A stretch of 64,000 bases of DNA, from the NCBI GenBank assembly GCA_947034895.1, contig OX344764.1, positions 20,646,001 through 20,710,000 on the forward strand, in the 5' to 3' direction. Shown here one piece after another: positions 10,414 through 22,328 of this stretch (position 1 is the stretch's first letter; each line of letters opens with the position of its first letter). The notes under the pieces are model-generated. The model saw only the letters and a list, made by a program, of their open reading frames with translations, was not told the DNA's origin and made no database searches. The translations under genes were made by a program, and so were the position numbers. The stretch comes from Rhytidiadelphus loreus. Lineage: Eukaryota > Streptophyta > Bryopsida > Hypnales > Hylocomiaceae.

Positions 10414-13400
10414 TTACCTCAATTCTTTTGGGGAAGTTTAGACATTTTCTAGGTATGAAATGGGATCCTGAAGCTTCCCAATCCCAAGGTAGGTGAATAA
10501 TGGTGTAATTTAACAAAAGTTTACATAGTTGTTGCCTTAAACTTTATATTGTGCATGTTGACATTGGACCTTTTTGCATTGGTTAACCTTGAAAAGATAT
10601 GATGGTATGTTTGATTGAATATAGTTGTTCTACCCAACATCAAAGTGGAAGAATTTGAGGTTTCAAGTAAGTTCTTATGTTCAATATATAGTGCTATTCA
10701 AAAACTGAGCTTTAGATCCTAAGATGGAAAAAACTATATAGCTTTATAGCTAGAATAGAGAAGGGATATTGCTTAGTCTTTAATGTGATTGCAATAGCAA
10801 GGGATAAAGCCTTCCAAGAGTTGTTTGGTTCCAAACAAGGAAGAAGTGAAGGCATTTTTTAATATTGTTTTTTATGTGTATTGATGATTGAATATACTCG
10901 AGGGGGTGAACAAGTTGGAGACCTTGGTTGAGTTCATTCTCTTGCAATATTCAATCTATTTACAAGTAGTATGGTTTTCAATAAAACTAGATAGTTTCAA
11001 GATATTTTAATAAAGTCATAGAGAGCTTACCAATGAAAGACATGATAGGGAAGGTCTCCCTTTAACCCTCCAAGGACAAGGATGTCCAATTTTGACCTCA
11101 TCTTTTATTGAGCCAATTTGAGTAGGCCATTTGTAGCCTCTTAATTGTTCAATTTGCTTTATCTTTTGACAAACTCATGTAATGCTCTTCATTGATTCTA
11201 TTGACATAAATGTAGCTCATTTGAATTATATTTTTCACAATATGATCAATAGAATTGATCTTTAATTATTAAACTTGAAATGCTTTGTCTTTATGGATTA
11301 ATCACATGTACCTCTTTAATTTGAAAGATTTTGTTTTGTTGTTTAATATATTTTGGTTCTAGATCAAAAAGATTTTGAGATTGAAGGTTTAGAGAGGATA
11401 GAAGCATGACCCCATTTGAAGACCCTATGGTGTCTTTTGGAATTCTAACCTTCATTGTCAATTTTTTTTTAATAATGAGACATTCAAATGTGATTATTAA
11501 TTCACAATAAGTGTGTTCTTTTGGCTTGTGGACATGACATGGTCAGTTTCATTCAAGCTCCTTTATGCAAAGTATGAGAGAAAATGTAGAATCAGGAACC
11601 TCCATTCAAGATTTTTTTCAAGGTATTCTTTTGTAAATATGTATTATATTGGTGTGCATAGGTTTGTAGCAATTGTGGTTGGTCTTGGGATTTTTAAAGC
11701 CTACACAACTCCAAATAGGAGACACTTTTTGCATTGTGAACCTAGAGTTGCACCCTATTTTTCTCACCTACCCGTAATTAGTCTTCGAAACAATCTTCAA
11801 AGTATTCAATTTCAAAGGAATTATAATTTAAAATTGGATAAAAGATTGCAATAGAATGGACTCAACCATGTGCTTTAGCACCTAAGGCATGCTTGGCCAC
11901 CTTTCCAATGATATCTCTCAATGTACTCCAAGAGCAACTTTTAGAAATGCCTTCAACTCTTTCTTGTCAAAATCAGGTTTGGAGGCTTATTACTTAGAAG
12001 CACATGCAAAACAAGACTAAAGTTGTGAGCTTTATTTCTTTTATTTGTTGGGTGCATATGAAATGAGAATTTTGGTGCAATAGGAGAGCATAAGAACAAC
12101 CAATTGTTCTTTGTTGGGTTGGACCATTGGAGGCTTTCACTTGTCTAATATGGTAGCAACATCTAAAGGCCAAGATTTAGCTTAAAGTAGACTTGTAATG
12201 TCTTGTCTTTTAAGATGTTACATGAGTTGACATAGATCTCCATGAATGATTTGTTTCTTTGAGATCCCACAACAATGTTTGAAAGACAATGATGTCATTC
12301 TACAACATAGGCCAAGATGACTAAAACCTCTCTTAAGCAATAAAAGACACTTCTAGATTTCACTTTTACTTTGAAGTTGGAGTAGATTACAAGATTTAAG
12401 TGTCAATTGTTAAAACACTATTTTCAAGTATAGATGCCATTTTCAAATGTTGATTGTATTTCAATTGTCTCATGAATTTTTTTTCGACTTTCAACCCCTA
12501 AATACCCAAGTCTTTCCAAGTGTGTTTTTCCATCACCAAAAGATATGAAGATAAAAGGCCTAACGTGCATAACCCCAATTAATTTATAGTTTCTCAAAAT
12601 CTATTCTATAATTTTTTTAAATGAATTTCTAATGTGTGTTTTTCTCCAAGATCTAGTGTTAGTATTTGAGGTTCATTTCCAAGAGCCCTCAATACTATAG
12701 AAAGTCAAGATTACAATGGACACCCTTGCACAAAATCTTGAATAATAGAATCATCATAATCAATCATTTTCAAAATTGGATTTTTGATGCTAAAACTAGA
12801 CTTCAAATTTTTTTTTTCAAAAATATAAACTACTAAAAATAACAACTTGTTTAGAGTTTATTTAACTTCAAAGTATTGTCGACCCCAAAATTTGATGCCT
12901 TGGGCATTTAGAGGTTAATAGATAAAATCATTTTGGAGGACCAAATTCATTGAAAAATTAAGTGAGGAATTACATTAATTGAAACAATTAAGTTAGAAGC
13001 TCAAATGAGAATAGAAATTAAGTAAGGAACCACATTAATTGCAAAATATAATTAAAAAGCTAATTAACTAAGAACATGAATCCAATAATGAAGTGGACCT
13101 CAAAATCAATTGTAGAAATAACTACGGAGCCAATTAATTTAAACGATGAACAGAAGAGCAAATTAATTAGGAGTATAATCTAAGAACCAAAATGTACCTC
13201 AACATTAATTGAGGACCTCCATTAACTATAGAAATTAACTAAGGCACTAATTTAATTGCCAAAAGTAATGAATAGCCTAATTGGCATAACACTTCAACAC
13301 ATGACCTAAATGGATGAAAATGAAAAGGATGAACAAAATGCGGAAAAAGAAGACAAGTTTTCATTTCATCCACTAGGGAGTGAGTGATAATTTCCAATTC

Positions 13401-13499
13401 AAACCCCTCATAGCTATGTGGGGTCAACTGAACTTGACATTGTCTCGGAACTATACTTGTGCAATCGACTTCTTTGCTTGGTGCCGCTCCTTGCCTTTG
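10414..13499. other. AT-rich intergenic DNA, no gene seen
   Basis: About 3 kb of AT-rich sequence follows the pseudokinase gene. Open frames are short, start with non-ATG codons and show no domain. The part at 12890-13260 repeats 'aattaa(t/c)tgaggac/aagaacc' phrases at irregular spacing, which looks like a decayed short repeat. Confidence 0.45.
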
Positions 13500-13860
13500 G
13501 GGAATGCTGGTACGCAAGTAGAGATTTAGGAGTAAGGATTTGTAATATTGAAATTTTGTATAAAAAGTGGAAGAAAATTAGAAAAAGGATGAAGAATTGG
13601 ACAAACTTTAAGAAAAAATGAATGAAATTTTTGGAAAAAATAAATAAATTGTATGAACTTCATGAAATTGATGAAAAAGGACAAAAAAATTGTATGAAAA
13701 AAATTGTACAAAAAAATTGTATGAAAGAAATGGATGGAAAAAATAGATGACATAAATTGATGGAAACAATGGAGGAAAAAATAGGAGGAAAAAATATGAT
13801 GAGAAAAATGGATGGAAAGAAATTATAGTGGATGACAAAAATGATTGACAAGAGTTGGGG
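13500..13860. repeat. purine-rich GGATGAAA-type tract, copy 1
   Basis: A head reading 'gaatgctggtacgcaagtag' is followed by about 300 bp of degenerate units on the theme GATGAAAAA/GGATGGAAA. On the complementary strand this creates artificial Phe/His/Ser/Pro-rich open frames. The same head-plus-tract plan recurs at 27205 and 33940. Confidence 0.6.
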
Positions 13861-14054
13861 AAAATGGGTGAAGATTGAAGACAAGAAAACTATAATATTC
13901 AATTCAAAACTCTCCAAAATAAAAGACGGCAGTTCTTTTTGCATCATCTTTCCCATAGATGTTGCTTCACACACTACAAGAAATCAGCCCCTTTTGTGAT
14001 TGAGCAAGATGACTTCATGTCTGGTTTGACTAAAGAATGACTACTACCTCTGTA

Positions 14055-14119
14055 CACTACAATAAAACATGGTAAAAAAAATCACACTCAATTTTGAGTG
14101 TGGTCTTTTTTACCATGTT
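14055..14119. repeat. partial CACTA-type MITE terminus
   Basis: The sequence starts CACTACAATAAAACATGG and holds the palindrome around 'cactcaattttgagtg', as in the fuller copies at 14382, 15730 and 18007. Only the terminal hairpin is present. About 80 bp upstream (13973) 'cactacaagaaatcag' resembles another CACTA-type end. Confidence 0.45.
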
Positions 14120-14381
14120 AGTGTCGACAGAGTATTGAGCCTTTAAAATCACTCCATCGTCTAGCCACCTTGAAGCTGAAACTATAGATGCCATTTTCTC
14201 CTCCACGTCGAACTACTCAAGAATTGACATCGAACTGATGATAATAACTCCTACTACTACAAACATCTGAGCCGACATCTTTACTTCTTAAAATGCAAGC
14301 CTATATATCTACAATGGCAACGATCTCTGCTGCCCTAAATGCAAGCCTATGGACAATGACAATGACCACTTTTTTCGATAG

Positions 14382-14705
14382 TACTGTAAAAAAATATGGT
14401 AAAAAAACCCCTTGAGTGCGGTTCTTTTGACCATGTTTTCGTGCATGTGCACGTAGTTGGCCATTAGCTTCTTTTGCAAGTTTCCATTGTAATTTTTAGA
14501 ATTTGGAGGCATGTAATATACCGTTGAAAAGGTCTTCTTAATACCTTTGCAATGGTATATTATACGTCGTCAAATTCTAAAAATAGTAGTCAAAAATTGC
14601 AAGAGAAGCTGATTGCGCGCGTAGTAGGCCTGCACAAAAACGTGGTCAAAAGAACCGCACTTTAATTTGAGTGCGGTATTTTTTTTACCAAGTTTTGTTA
14701 TGGTG
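14382..14705. mobile_element. CACTA-type MITE, copy 2
   Basis: The ends are inverted copies of a CACTATAACAAAACATGG-type terminus (left end diverged to TACTGTAAAAAAATATGG). Inside each end lies an AACCGCACTC..GAGTGCGGTT inverted repeat, then a second inverted pair around 'aatttttagaattt'. ATAG flanks both sides. No coding capacity. Confidence 0.6.
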
Positions 14706-15407
14706 ATAGACATACGCAACATTCTACAAAATCCTACGTAGTTCGCAATGTTGCCTTGCTTGAACGTTGGTGTTTTTTGAAACATGCAATCCGTCCGTAG
14801 AAGTAACCAAAGAATCATTTGTAGTACTATAGAATGGGAAATAATCGGTGATGTACATATTGTTGAACTAGAATAGAGGTGTGAAACAAAAAATAAACGG
14901 TGATGCATTGTTGAACAAGTGTATTGCAGGTAGACATCCTACACAGCAGGAAATGAGAAGGCAACACCCTTGGCTATGTCTCACATACACACAAAAGCTA
15001 ACAAGCTATCGAAAACAGCAACAAAGCAAGAAACAAGAAGACTAACAACACCCCTAAGTCTCTGGTTTAGGATTCCATGTATCACAATCTAAATAAAGAT
15101 ACACTATCAAAAAAGGTGATCGTTGTCGTTGTACATAGGTTTGCATTTAGGGTAGTAGAGATTGTTGTTGTTGTAGATATATAGGCTTAGAAGATGATTC
15201 GGATTGATAAGAACAAAAACAATTGAGTACAAATGTGTATAAAGAGTATAAAACCTAATACAAAAAGTACTAAAATGTGAATAGAGAGTTGGAGAGGACC
15301 GTAAGCTATTTTGAAACCAAAGTTTTTAAAACTATCTACAGGTTCCAAAACTAAAGTTCATTGATAAATTGATAAGTAAAACCTCCTAGAATAGAACTAG
15401 ATTGATC

Positions 15408-15722
15408 TCAAGTAACATTTAGCCTCCCTAGCTGTTTGAAACTTAGAAACTCTGAATTTCTGAAACCTTTGACCTCCCTCTCACATTCGTGCCAACTACG
15501 GTAGAATTTTGGATGATAGCCATGCCTAATAGCGTAATACTTCTTTGTGTTCACCGCACCATTTGATGTAGAAATCGCATCATGAAGCTCAACCTCCGTG
15601 TGAGCTTCATATTCCATTACGTAAAGATTGGTTGAACTTTGTAATTTGGATAATTGTCCTAGGCAGAAGTCGAAGAGTCGTTGAAGAATTGTCAAGAGCA
15701 AAGCAAGCATCAAAATCTCCAC
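15408..15722 (-). pseudogene. RNase H1 N-terminal (viroplasmin-like) domain fragment
   Basis: The C-terminal part of this ~104-codon frame reads KKYYAIRHGYHPKFY, SWHECEREVKGF and SFKQLGRL. This is the pattern of the RNase H1 N-terminal hybrid-binding domain, also found in the caulimovirus inclusion-body protein family (YYAV..G..PGIY.SW.EC..QV.GF). No RNase H catalytic domain follows. The fragment stops 8 bp from the MITE at 15730, and decayed transposon sequence surrounds it. It is probably a relic of a transposon-associated or host RNase H1-like gene. Confidence 0.5.
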
Positions 15723-15729
15723 CTACAAG

Positions 15730-15965
15730 CACTATAATAGAACATGGTAAAAAAAATACACTCAAAATTGAGTGCGGTTTGTTTTTCCACAATTTTGTGA
15801 AGGTCGACTACGCACATAGTCAACTTCTTTTGCAATTTCCGAAAATTGCAGTGGGAAATTGCAAAAGAAGTTGCAAGCCCACTTCGTGCGCATGCACAAA
15901 ATCATGGCAAAACAAACTGCACTCAATTTTGAGTGCGGTTTTTTTTACCATGTTTTGTTATAGTA
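15730..15965. mobile_element. CACTA-type MITE, copy 3, with AAG duplication
   Basis: The left end is CACTATAATAGAACATGG and the right end is its inverted copy with a final G to A change. The element is flanked by AAG on both sides (15727-15729, 15966-15968), the 3-bp duplication expected for CACTA elements. Subterminal arms contain the CACTCAAAATTGAGTG palindrome, and the middle has a 'cttcttttgcaatttcc' inverted pair. Confidence 0.75.
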
Positions 15966-16349
15966 AAGGGAACCACACCTCTAAATCATTAATCGCATGA
16001 ATTGTCTTTAAATCTTGACAACTTGATACACGTTGTCATATTCATATTTGCGGTTTGCATTTGTTATTGCATGTATCTCTCACCTCAGCGCAAAACATAT
16101 GACCATAGGGCATACTTTCGGAGATACCACCTTTGAATCCTATTATCTTGATGAAGGGGGTGTTAATTCAATACACCTCGATATAACTTCCATTCATTAC
16201 ACATTCATCCATAGTCATAATACCTATATATAAGGTTCCTTCACTAACTGTTTGATTTACTCTTTTGAGTTTATCTATATATGTATTGACTTGCTTGCTC
16301 TGTTATAATGTCATTTTCTTTATATTTTGTATGTTTGTTGTCATTACGT

Positions 16350-17165
16350 CTCGGGGGGGGGGTCATTTAGAGTGTCCATTAGAAACCACGTGCGAACAAA
16401 ACTTTGGACCCTCTATATACTTTTTGAATTTTAAATAAAACAAAATTAAAAAAATATGGTCAATTTTGTTAAAATGGCGGTATTCCGCATGCCATTTTAA
16501 TGGAATATTTTCTACAAATGGAGAATAAGTGTGCCACGATAGGGTCATACATGTGCCAATTTTATGCCTAGCACATTCAAATCACTCCTAGTTTACGCAT
16601 TTCCACTCCCCTCAGACAATCTTTCCATTGTTTTCATTCTTTCAATGGTTTCATTTTTTGCCATTTTAATGGAATACCGCCATTTTAACGAAATTGACCA
16701 TAAATATGAATAGATTTTCCTACTTTGAAATTTTATATTTTGAATTATTGATATTTTTCTTTGTTAATAATAATTATTTACAAAATTTTGAAGTAAAAAG
16801 ATACACTGTAGAACTAAAAAATAACTTTCACACCCCTATATTATATAAGAAAAAATTGTCTAAAAAATGAACAAAAAATTCCTAAAAATAACTCGTTATT
16901 GAAAGTTCATTTTGAGTTGAATATTGACTCAATGGTCATCTAAATGTGTCCTCTATAATTATTTGAGTTGGGAAAATGCCATTTTAGTTCATTTTCAACC
17001 TCTTCTAGAAATCATTTCATATTTTATTTAAGTTGGAAATTTTGGCAATAGAAAGCTATAGTCATTATTAAACAATGCTCAAAATTTTAGGCTGAAATTA
17101 TAGTTTATTAGAAACCACTTGTTTGCATGTGGTTTGTTATAGTAGAACTAAGTGCACCCCCCGAG
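16350..17165. mobile_element. non-autonomous hAT-like MITE, copy A (contains a nested MITE)
   Basis: The ends are CTCGGGGG..GTCATTTAG and AAGTGCACCCCCCGAG, forming a short inverted repeat. It is flanked by CATTACGT and CATTATGT, an 8-bp duplication with one C/T change. Without the insertion at 16456-16701 it is about 566 bp and aligns end to end, inverted, with the copy at 52735-53311. No coding capacity. The G-run near 16352-16362 is longer than in the other copy. Confidence 0.8.
16456..16701. mobile_element. 246-bp MITE with long inverted repeats and 4-bp duplication
   Basis: The ends read ATGGTCAATTTTGTTAAAAT and its inverted complement, extending through GGCGGTATTCC. AAAT flanks both sides; deleting the element with one AAAT restores the sequence of the uninterrupted host MITE at 52735. 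A second copy lies at 63694-63940 with TAAT on both sides. The 4-bp duplication is clear, but I cannot name the superfamily. Confidence 0.8.
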
Positions 17166-17173
17166 CATTATGT

Positions 17174-18006
17174 GATTTGGTTTAATATATTCATCTTTCC
17201 TAAAATGCTTAAAATCTAACACTTGCAAGTACTGTAGTATACTGACTTCTTTGAAACCAAGAACTAGACTTTAAAATTTCCTTTTTCTTTTGAACAACCT
17301 ATTCAAATGACAACAATTGCAATAGATAAAATAAAAAAGACTTATAATTTGTGTTAACACAATAATAGTGTTCACTTGTTTGTTTCATTCAACAAATTCA
17401 AGCAACCCGATTGATTGTTAGTTCTCCCTTTGCCACTCTCTGAAATCATGTTTGTGTGTATATGAGACGAGACATGACTACAGACATTATTGTAACACGA
17501 ATATGAAACCACAAGGTAAGACCTCAATCGTAACTGACAATGAAGGATGACTCAGAGTAGATTAAAGAGAATTCATTTGATAGAATGGAGAGAACACATC
17601 AAAAACAACAGTTCATTCCATGATAACCAAGTACAAATTACTTTGAAAATCCTTCTAATACACATGAACAACCAAATCAAGAAATGCATGCAACGGTAGA
17701 CATAGCGAATGGGCTAGAATAACCGAGTACAAAATTGTACAAAGAGTATTCAACTCTACAAAATGTACGTAATTGTATAAAAATTATCTCTTAGTATCCA
17801 AAGTCTTGTTCCTCCCTAAGCCAATGTAAGCTGTCACTAATAGTAGCTAGGTTGTCCTCACTTATGTCCTAGGTAACCTTTACGCCTTCCTAGCTTTGGA
17901 ATCATAACAAATTTACCATGCACCACAAGATGAGCATCAATATGGGCTAGTTGATAGTTATCTAGATATATATATCCATTGATCCACTTCTAATAGTATG
18001 TACCAA
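17174..18006. other. AT-rich intergenic DNA, no gene seen
   Basis: No gene, domain or repeat boundary is visible between the MITEs that end at 17165 and start at 18007. Confidence 0.4.
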
Positions 18007-18337
18007 CACTATAACAAAACATGGTAAAGCAAAACTGCACTCAAAATCGAGTGCGATTTGTTTTGCCACAATTTTGTGCATACACGCGTAGTGGGCTTGA
18101 AACTTCTTTTGCAATTTCCGACTGTAATTTTAAGAAGTTTAGGGCGAGTGATATACTATTGGAATGATATTTTTAAGACCTTTTCAACGGTATATCACAA
18201 GCCTTGAGATTCTTAAAATTGCAATTGTAAATTGCAAAAGAAGTTGACTATGCCTATAGTGGGCCTGCACAAAATTGTGGCAAAACAAACCGCACCCAAT
18301 TTTGAGTGCGTTTTTTTTACCATGTTTTGTTATAGTG
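18007..18337. mobile_element. CACTA-type MITE, copy 4
   Basis: It starts CACTATAACAAAACATGG and ends with the exact inverted copy, CCATGTTTTGTTATAGTG. The inner arms carry a CACTCAAAATCGAGTG-type palindrome and a 'cttcttttgcaatt' inverted pair, as in copies 2 and 3. I see no clear target duplication: CAA flanks one side and GTT the other. Confidence 0.65.
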
Positions 18338-18339
18338 GT

Positions 18340-19370
18340 TTCAAGCACATTTGAACCCGTTACAAACCTCATACTTTCTTCTGGAGCACTAGAGAATATA
18401 AAACTCCACTCCCTCGATGTTGCCCTCTATAGTAGGGACAACAAAGTTGTCACCTAGCCTAATGAGATTGCCAAATTCCTCGCCTTACACGGCCTCCTCC
18501 CAATCTTTGTCATTTGGAACATTGTAGTCCACCATGTGGTCAGGAACTTCTCGGAGATCATATTGCTTTAGCTTGAACAAATTCTAGTTCTCAACAAGAG
18601 ACTTGTTCACGCAATTGACAAAATTGTCGTCAAGGCAATAGGTACAGAAGCACAAGAATTTGCAAACAAATAGTTGCGTTGGGTCTGCTACAACAAAGGA
18701 GTAGATTGAATGGAGGAATTGAGAACCTTGGATAGTCTTGCAATGGTAACTACGCTCCCTTGTAATATCCTTTGATACTTCCCAGAAGTATCATTAGATG
18801 GTTTTTCAGGCCTCTGAGAGACCGTTTGAGGGTTGTTCCCTCTACAGTGAAGGACGGCCAATTGTCAAAAAATTAAAATTAAAATTAAAATTAAAAAATT
18901 CTTCAAATGCAAAAAGAAGTTGAAATTTTTTTTCTAGAAATGCGATGGTAGTCTCTTGGCCACGTAGGACTGCTGAGGTGTTAAACCAGCAATCACGTTC
19001 CCTAGGTTCTCACAATAGTAGAACCCGTAGTCTCTAGAAGGCTCGTAAAACCATCTAATGCTTTGAACTTCTTTGATGCTAGTCTTCTTGAAGTTCATGT
19101 TGATAGTCCCTCCCATTGTCTAGTTCAAGAAAGATACCACATCATGAGCGTTTTGCATCCTCCTCCACATGTTGTGTAGCTAGGACTACCTTAGAGCATG
19201 CTTCACGGCAACACCAGCTCCGTCCCACTCTCCCTTTCCATGACCTATTCAAAAAAAAATTCAATTCATAGTACAATCATTTGTCAAGCCACGATATCTG
19301 GCCACAAAATAAAAAAGTCCGACATCCTTGAGCTAACCCGCATAGCCGTCGGACCATATTACATGGTACT
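18340..19370 (-). pseudogene. decayed transposon-type gene with GHGKGEWDGAG signature
   Basis: Reading the minus strand from about 19370 down, translation gives WSDGYAG, LFYFVARYRGLT and then GHGKGEWDGAGVAVKHALR (19190-19250), followed by IRWFYEPSRDYGFYYCENLG (around 19000-19060) and, lower down, LREVPDHMVDYNVP, WEEAV, GDNFVVPTIEGNIEGVEF. The pieces are separated by in-frame stops and frame changes. A 'W.DG..GQ.K ... GKG..DG.G..VK' pattern is typical of a DDE-type transposon-derived family found widely in eukaryotes; I do not have a firm family name. A related but weaker tract lies at 22880-23160. Confidence 0.45.
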
Positions 19371-21158
19371 TTGGTTGTATCCCTGTACAACAATATATGT
19401 ACAAAAATTAGTACATTTTGTATCATTTTTCAATTCAATACAAAATCAATACATTTGGAGCAATGTCAAATCGTACCTTCGGACTCTAACCATTTCCAAT
19501 GTTCACTACCAAAAGAATGCGATCCAAATGAAGATAAAATCAACAAAAAAATGTGTTGATTTTGTCTTGGTTAGGAACAATTGGTTCAGACCTCACAAGA
19601 ACATGTTTATGTTGGTTTTGTATGTCTTGCTCATAAAAATTAATTAAATAAAAATAAAATAACATCTTTTTTGCATGAAACTACCCTCTATAAGGGACTG
19701 TTAACCACAAGGAACTATCTCCCACTACCACCGAAGTTCGAACCTATCACCTCTCAACTACTAGCTGAACATGCACCATGGTTGAAGTTTCTTGTTCACG
19801 CTACCAGATAAAGGAGTTCTTTAAGCATGTTTTTTAGTCAAAAAATGCATACTTAAAGTGCAAGTCTCTTAAGTAATTTTTACTTAAAATGTTGTCTCTA
19901 GGACATACTTTAAAGGACAATACTCAAAGTCACAAACTTGTCTTTTAAGCACTTTCTACCATGTCTTTTAAATTTATCATTTTCCATAAAGCAAAAGGGA
20001 GGCTTTAAAGTGCAAATTTAAGTTAAATATGCATACCGAAAAGTCATGGATTTGCATTAATATACAAGGATGTCATCCTTTCAATACATAATTTTCTAAC
20101 TTTTAAGTCATAGAATCTGAAATGCTTACTATCAAAGTTTCTCTTCAACTCCTTGGCTACCCTTCCTCATACAAAATGCATTATCTACGTGTAGTAAATT
20201 CCGTCCTTATGCAACACCATGAGATTCCATAGGAAGTGAATAAATAAAATGAACTAAACAAGTCACCACCTCCATACAATGCAGGACACTAGATCCTTCA
20301 CAGTTGGGCCAAAGTAGTAAAAAATCAAACATCTGAAAATACAAAGTACACAGGTAGTCACAAGTAAGAATGATATATAGGCTCCACAAAATAACCTACA
20401 GACTCTCCTTTGACAAGGAAGCAGGTCTTTTTCCAAGTTCATCTTTGGTTGTATCCATGAACATAACCAAGAAATCTTCCTACATTTTACAATTGTATTA
20501 AGCGAATTAATTATATTAAATACAAGCAAAACTAAAAGGACTAGTTATACTAAAAGCATTATAGAAAATCTTTTCCCTCAATTAGTGATGGTTTGCATAC
20601 CAAAAAGGTGTACCATCAAATTTAGAGAAATCCAAAGCATCACATCATGGACTAAACTACCATGTGTAGGAGTTGGTGCTAGTGGCTAAAACAAGTTTGG
20701 AACACATACCTTTTTGATGAAGAAATAATGTTTCACAGAGCGCAACCTTCCTACCAGGTTCAACTGCAATCACGGATGAAGAGACAGGCATATTGGCACA
20801 TTTGATTTCAAGAACAAGTGTTTCTTAAAGAGAAAAATTTGAAGCATATACTAATCTAAAGAAGAGCTCTTAAACTAGAGGCAAATGCATGGTTTATCAA
20901 ACTATGCTTGAAGTGTGATCTTGCTTCAACAAATTAGCTTTTAACCATGTAATTTCCACATGTCAGAAGGATTCAATTTGCGAGTTCCTAAAATACAACA
21001 TTCTTCCTAGGTTTTAGTAATCACATTAAATGAGAATTGGGCAGATTTACTCTTAATGAAAAGTAAAGCAAGGTTTAGAAAATTTGGTCAGAGTACATGT
21101 AAAGAGCTTTTAAAATTTTAATCCATATAGAAAATAAAAGAAAGTCATGATCCTAACC
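19371..21158. other. AT-rich DNA, possible decayed exons
   Basis: No intact gene. On the minus strand around 20420-20470 a short stretch reads MDTTKDELGKRPASLSKE, and around 20730-20810 another reads SSVIAVEPGRKVALCETLF before a possible GT donor. These could be exons of a decayed gene that also includes the piece at 21159-21275, but I cannot assign them. Confidence 0.25.
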
Positions 21159-21275
21159 CTTTTGCATATGCACATAGTTTCCATTGATCCCCACCATGGT
21201 AGCCAACAACTCGTCTACGATGATAAGTTCCCGAGGATACAAATTTGGTTCAATTACACATTCTGGAGGGACAAA
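21159..21275 (-). pseudogene. possible gamma-tubulin complex protein (GCP2-like) exon
   Basis: The minus strand reads CVIEPNLYPRELIIVDELLA followed by TMVGINGNYVHMQK and then a stop. The spacing of EL-x-VDELL-x3-VGI-x-G-x-Y resembles a conserved segment of gamma-tubulin complex component 2, as I recall it. The exon is short, neighbouring exons are not recognisable, and an RPL9 relic lies 1 kb away on the same strand. Treat the family call as tentative. Confidence 0.3.
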
Positions 21276-22328
21276 TAGAGTCAAGCAATATCCAACTGCA
21301 AAACTGCCAAAACAACTTTTAAAGGACTAGTCTCAAGGAATAGAAGTGATAATTTACCATGGTGGTGTATTTGAGCTTCATTGGCTATACAGAATTACAC
21401 CGAATTGAACATGTACTCATCCCTAATAAGATTCAAGAGGAAAAACATTTGAACCCACCATTATAGAAGCTTCATACAATCAACAATACCTAAATAGATG
21501 GACAATATCCATTGAGCTTATGAACATTCTCCATGTTCCTGCATGAGAAGACTGAATTGTCAGGATAGGTAGTAATTTCTAAAAAATTCTTTTTTTAATA
21601 CCTGAATACATGACCTAAGCAATATTCAATCAGGTGTATGTAATTCTACCTCAACAAGAGATATAGCAACATGAGATTAGAAACTTACTTCCTAGACACA
21701 TGCTCCTTTGAGTATGAGGGCGCACATTTATCTTTATTCTGGAATGCGTAACTGACCAAAAAATATCAGTTGTTGAACTAGGAGTAACTTGCAAAAGTTA
21801 TTCATCATAGCTAGAAACACCAACAGAGTTCAACAAGAATGTACGGAATCAAAGACTTCCATATAGATAAGTATAAGATTCAATTGTAGTAGATATAAGT
21901 TTGAAAAAGTAAGTTCCATACTAGAAAAATGTGATGGCTAGTCAAATACGGATCCTGGTTGCAAGGCAAAACGGATCAAAATCCACTTATATGATTACTT
22001 CTGAAAAAACATCCCATGAAACGAAATCCTCCAACTCCTACAGCAATGCAATGCCAAGCCATATAAATCACTAATCGCATTCCAAAAGAACCGAGCCCTA
22101 ACCCTCATCAAACTCCCAATCCATCAAGCACCTCGGGTTCTGACACCATCGCCATTCACTTTCCGTCAAAAAAAATAAAAACATGAGCATCAATTGAACA
22201 GCTATACGCATTCAAAAGGAACAAAACGGCATACGGTGTCACGCTTTGGCCCTACAACATCAACCCGTCAGTCAACATCCTAAAACCCAAAAGAGGCCCC
22301 GATCAAAAGCGACATGCAAGTGATGTAC

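Noticed and set aside
11513..11854. 113-codon plus-strand frame
   Set aside because: Starts with GTG, AT-rich, no domain, no splice context.
13526..13974. Phe/His/Ser-rich minus-strand frames (also 27185-27873 and 34113-34780)
   Set aside because: They are translations of purine-rich GGATGAAA repeats and have no independent support.
19198..19647. 149-codon plus-strand ATG frame
   Set aside because: Overlaps the minus-strand GHGKGEWDGAG relic, whose conservation explains the lack of stops.
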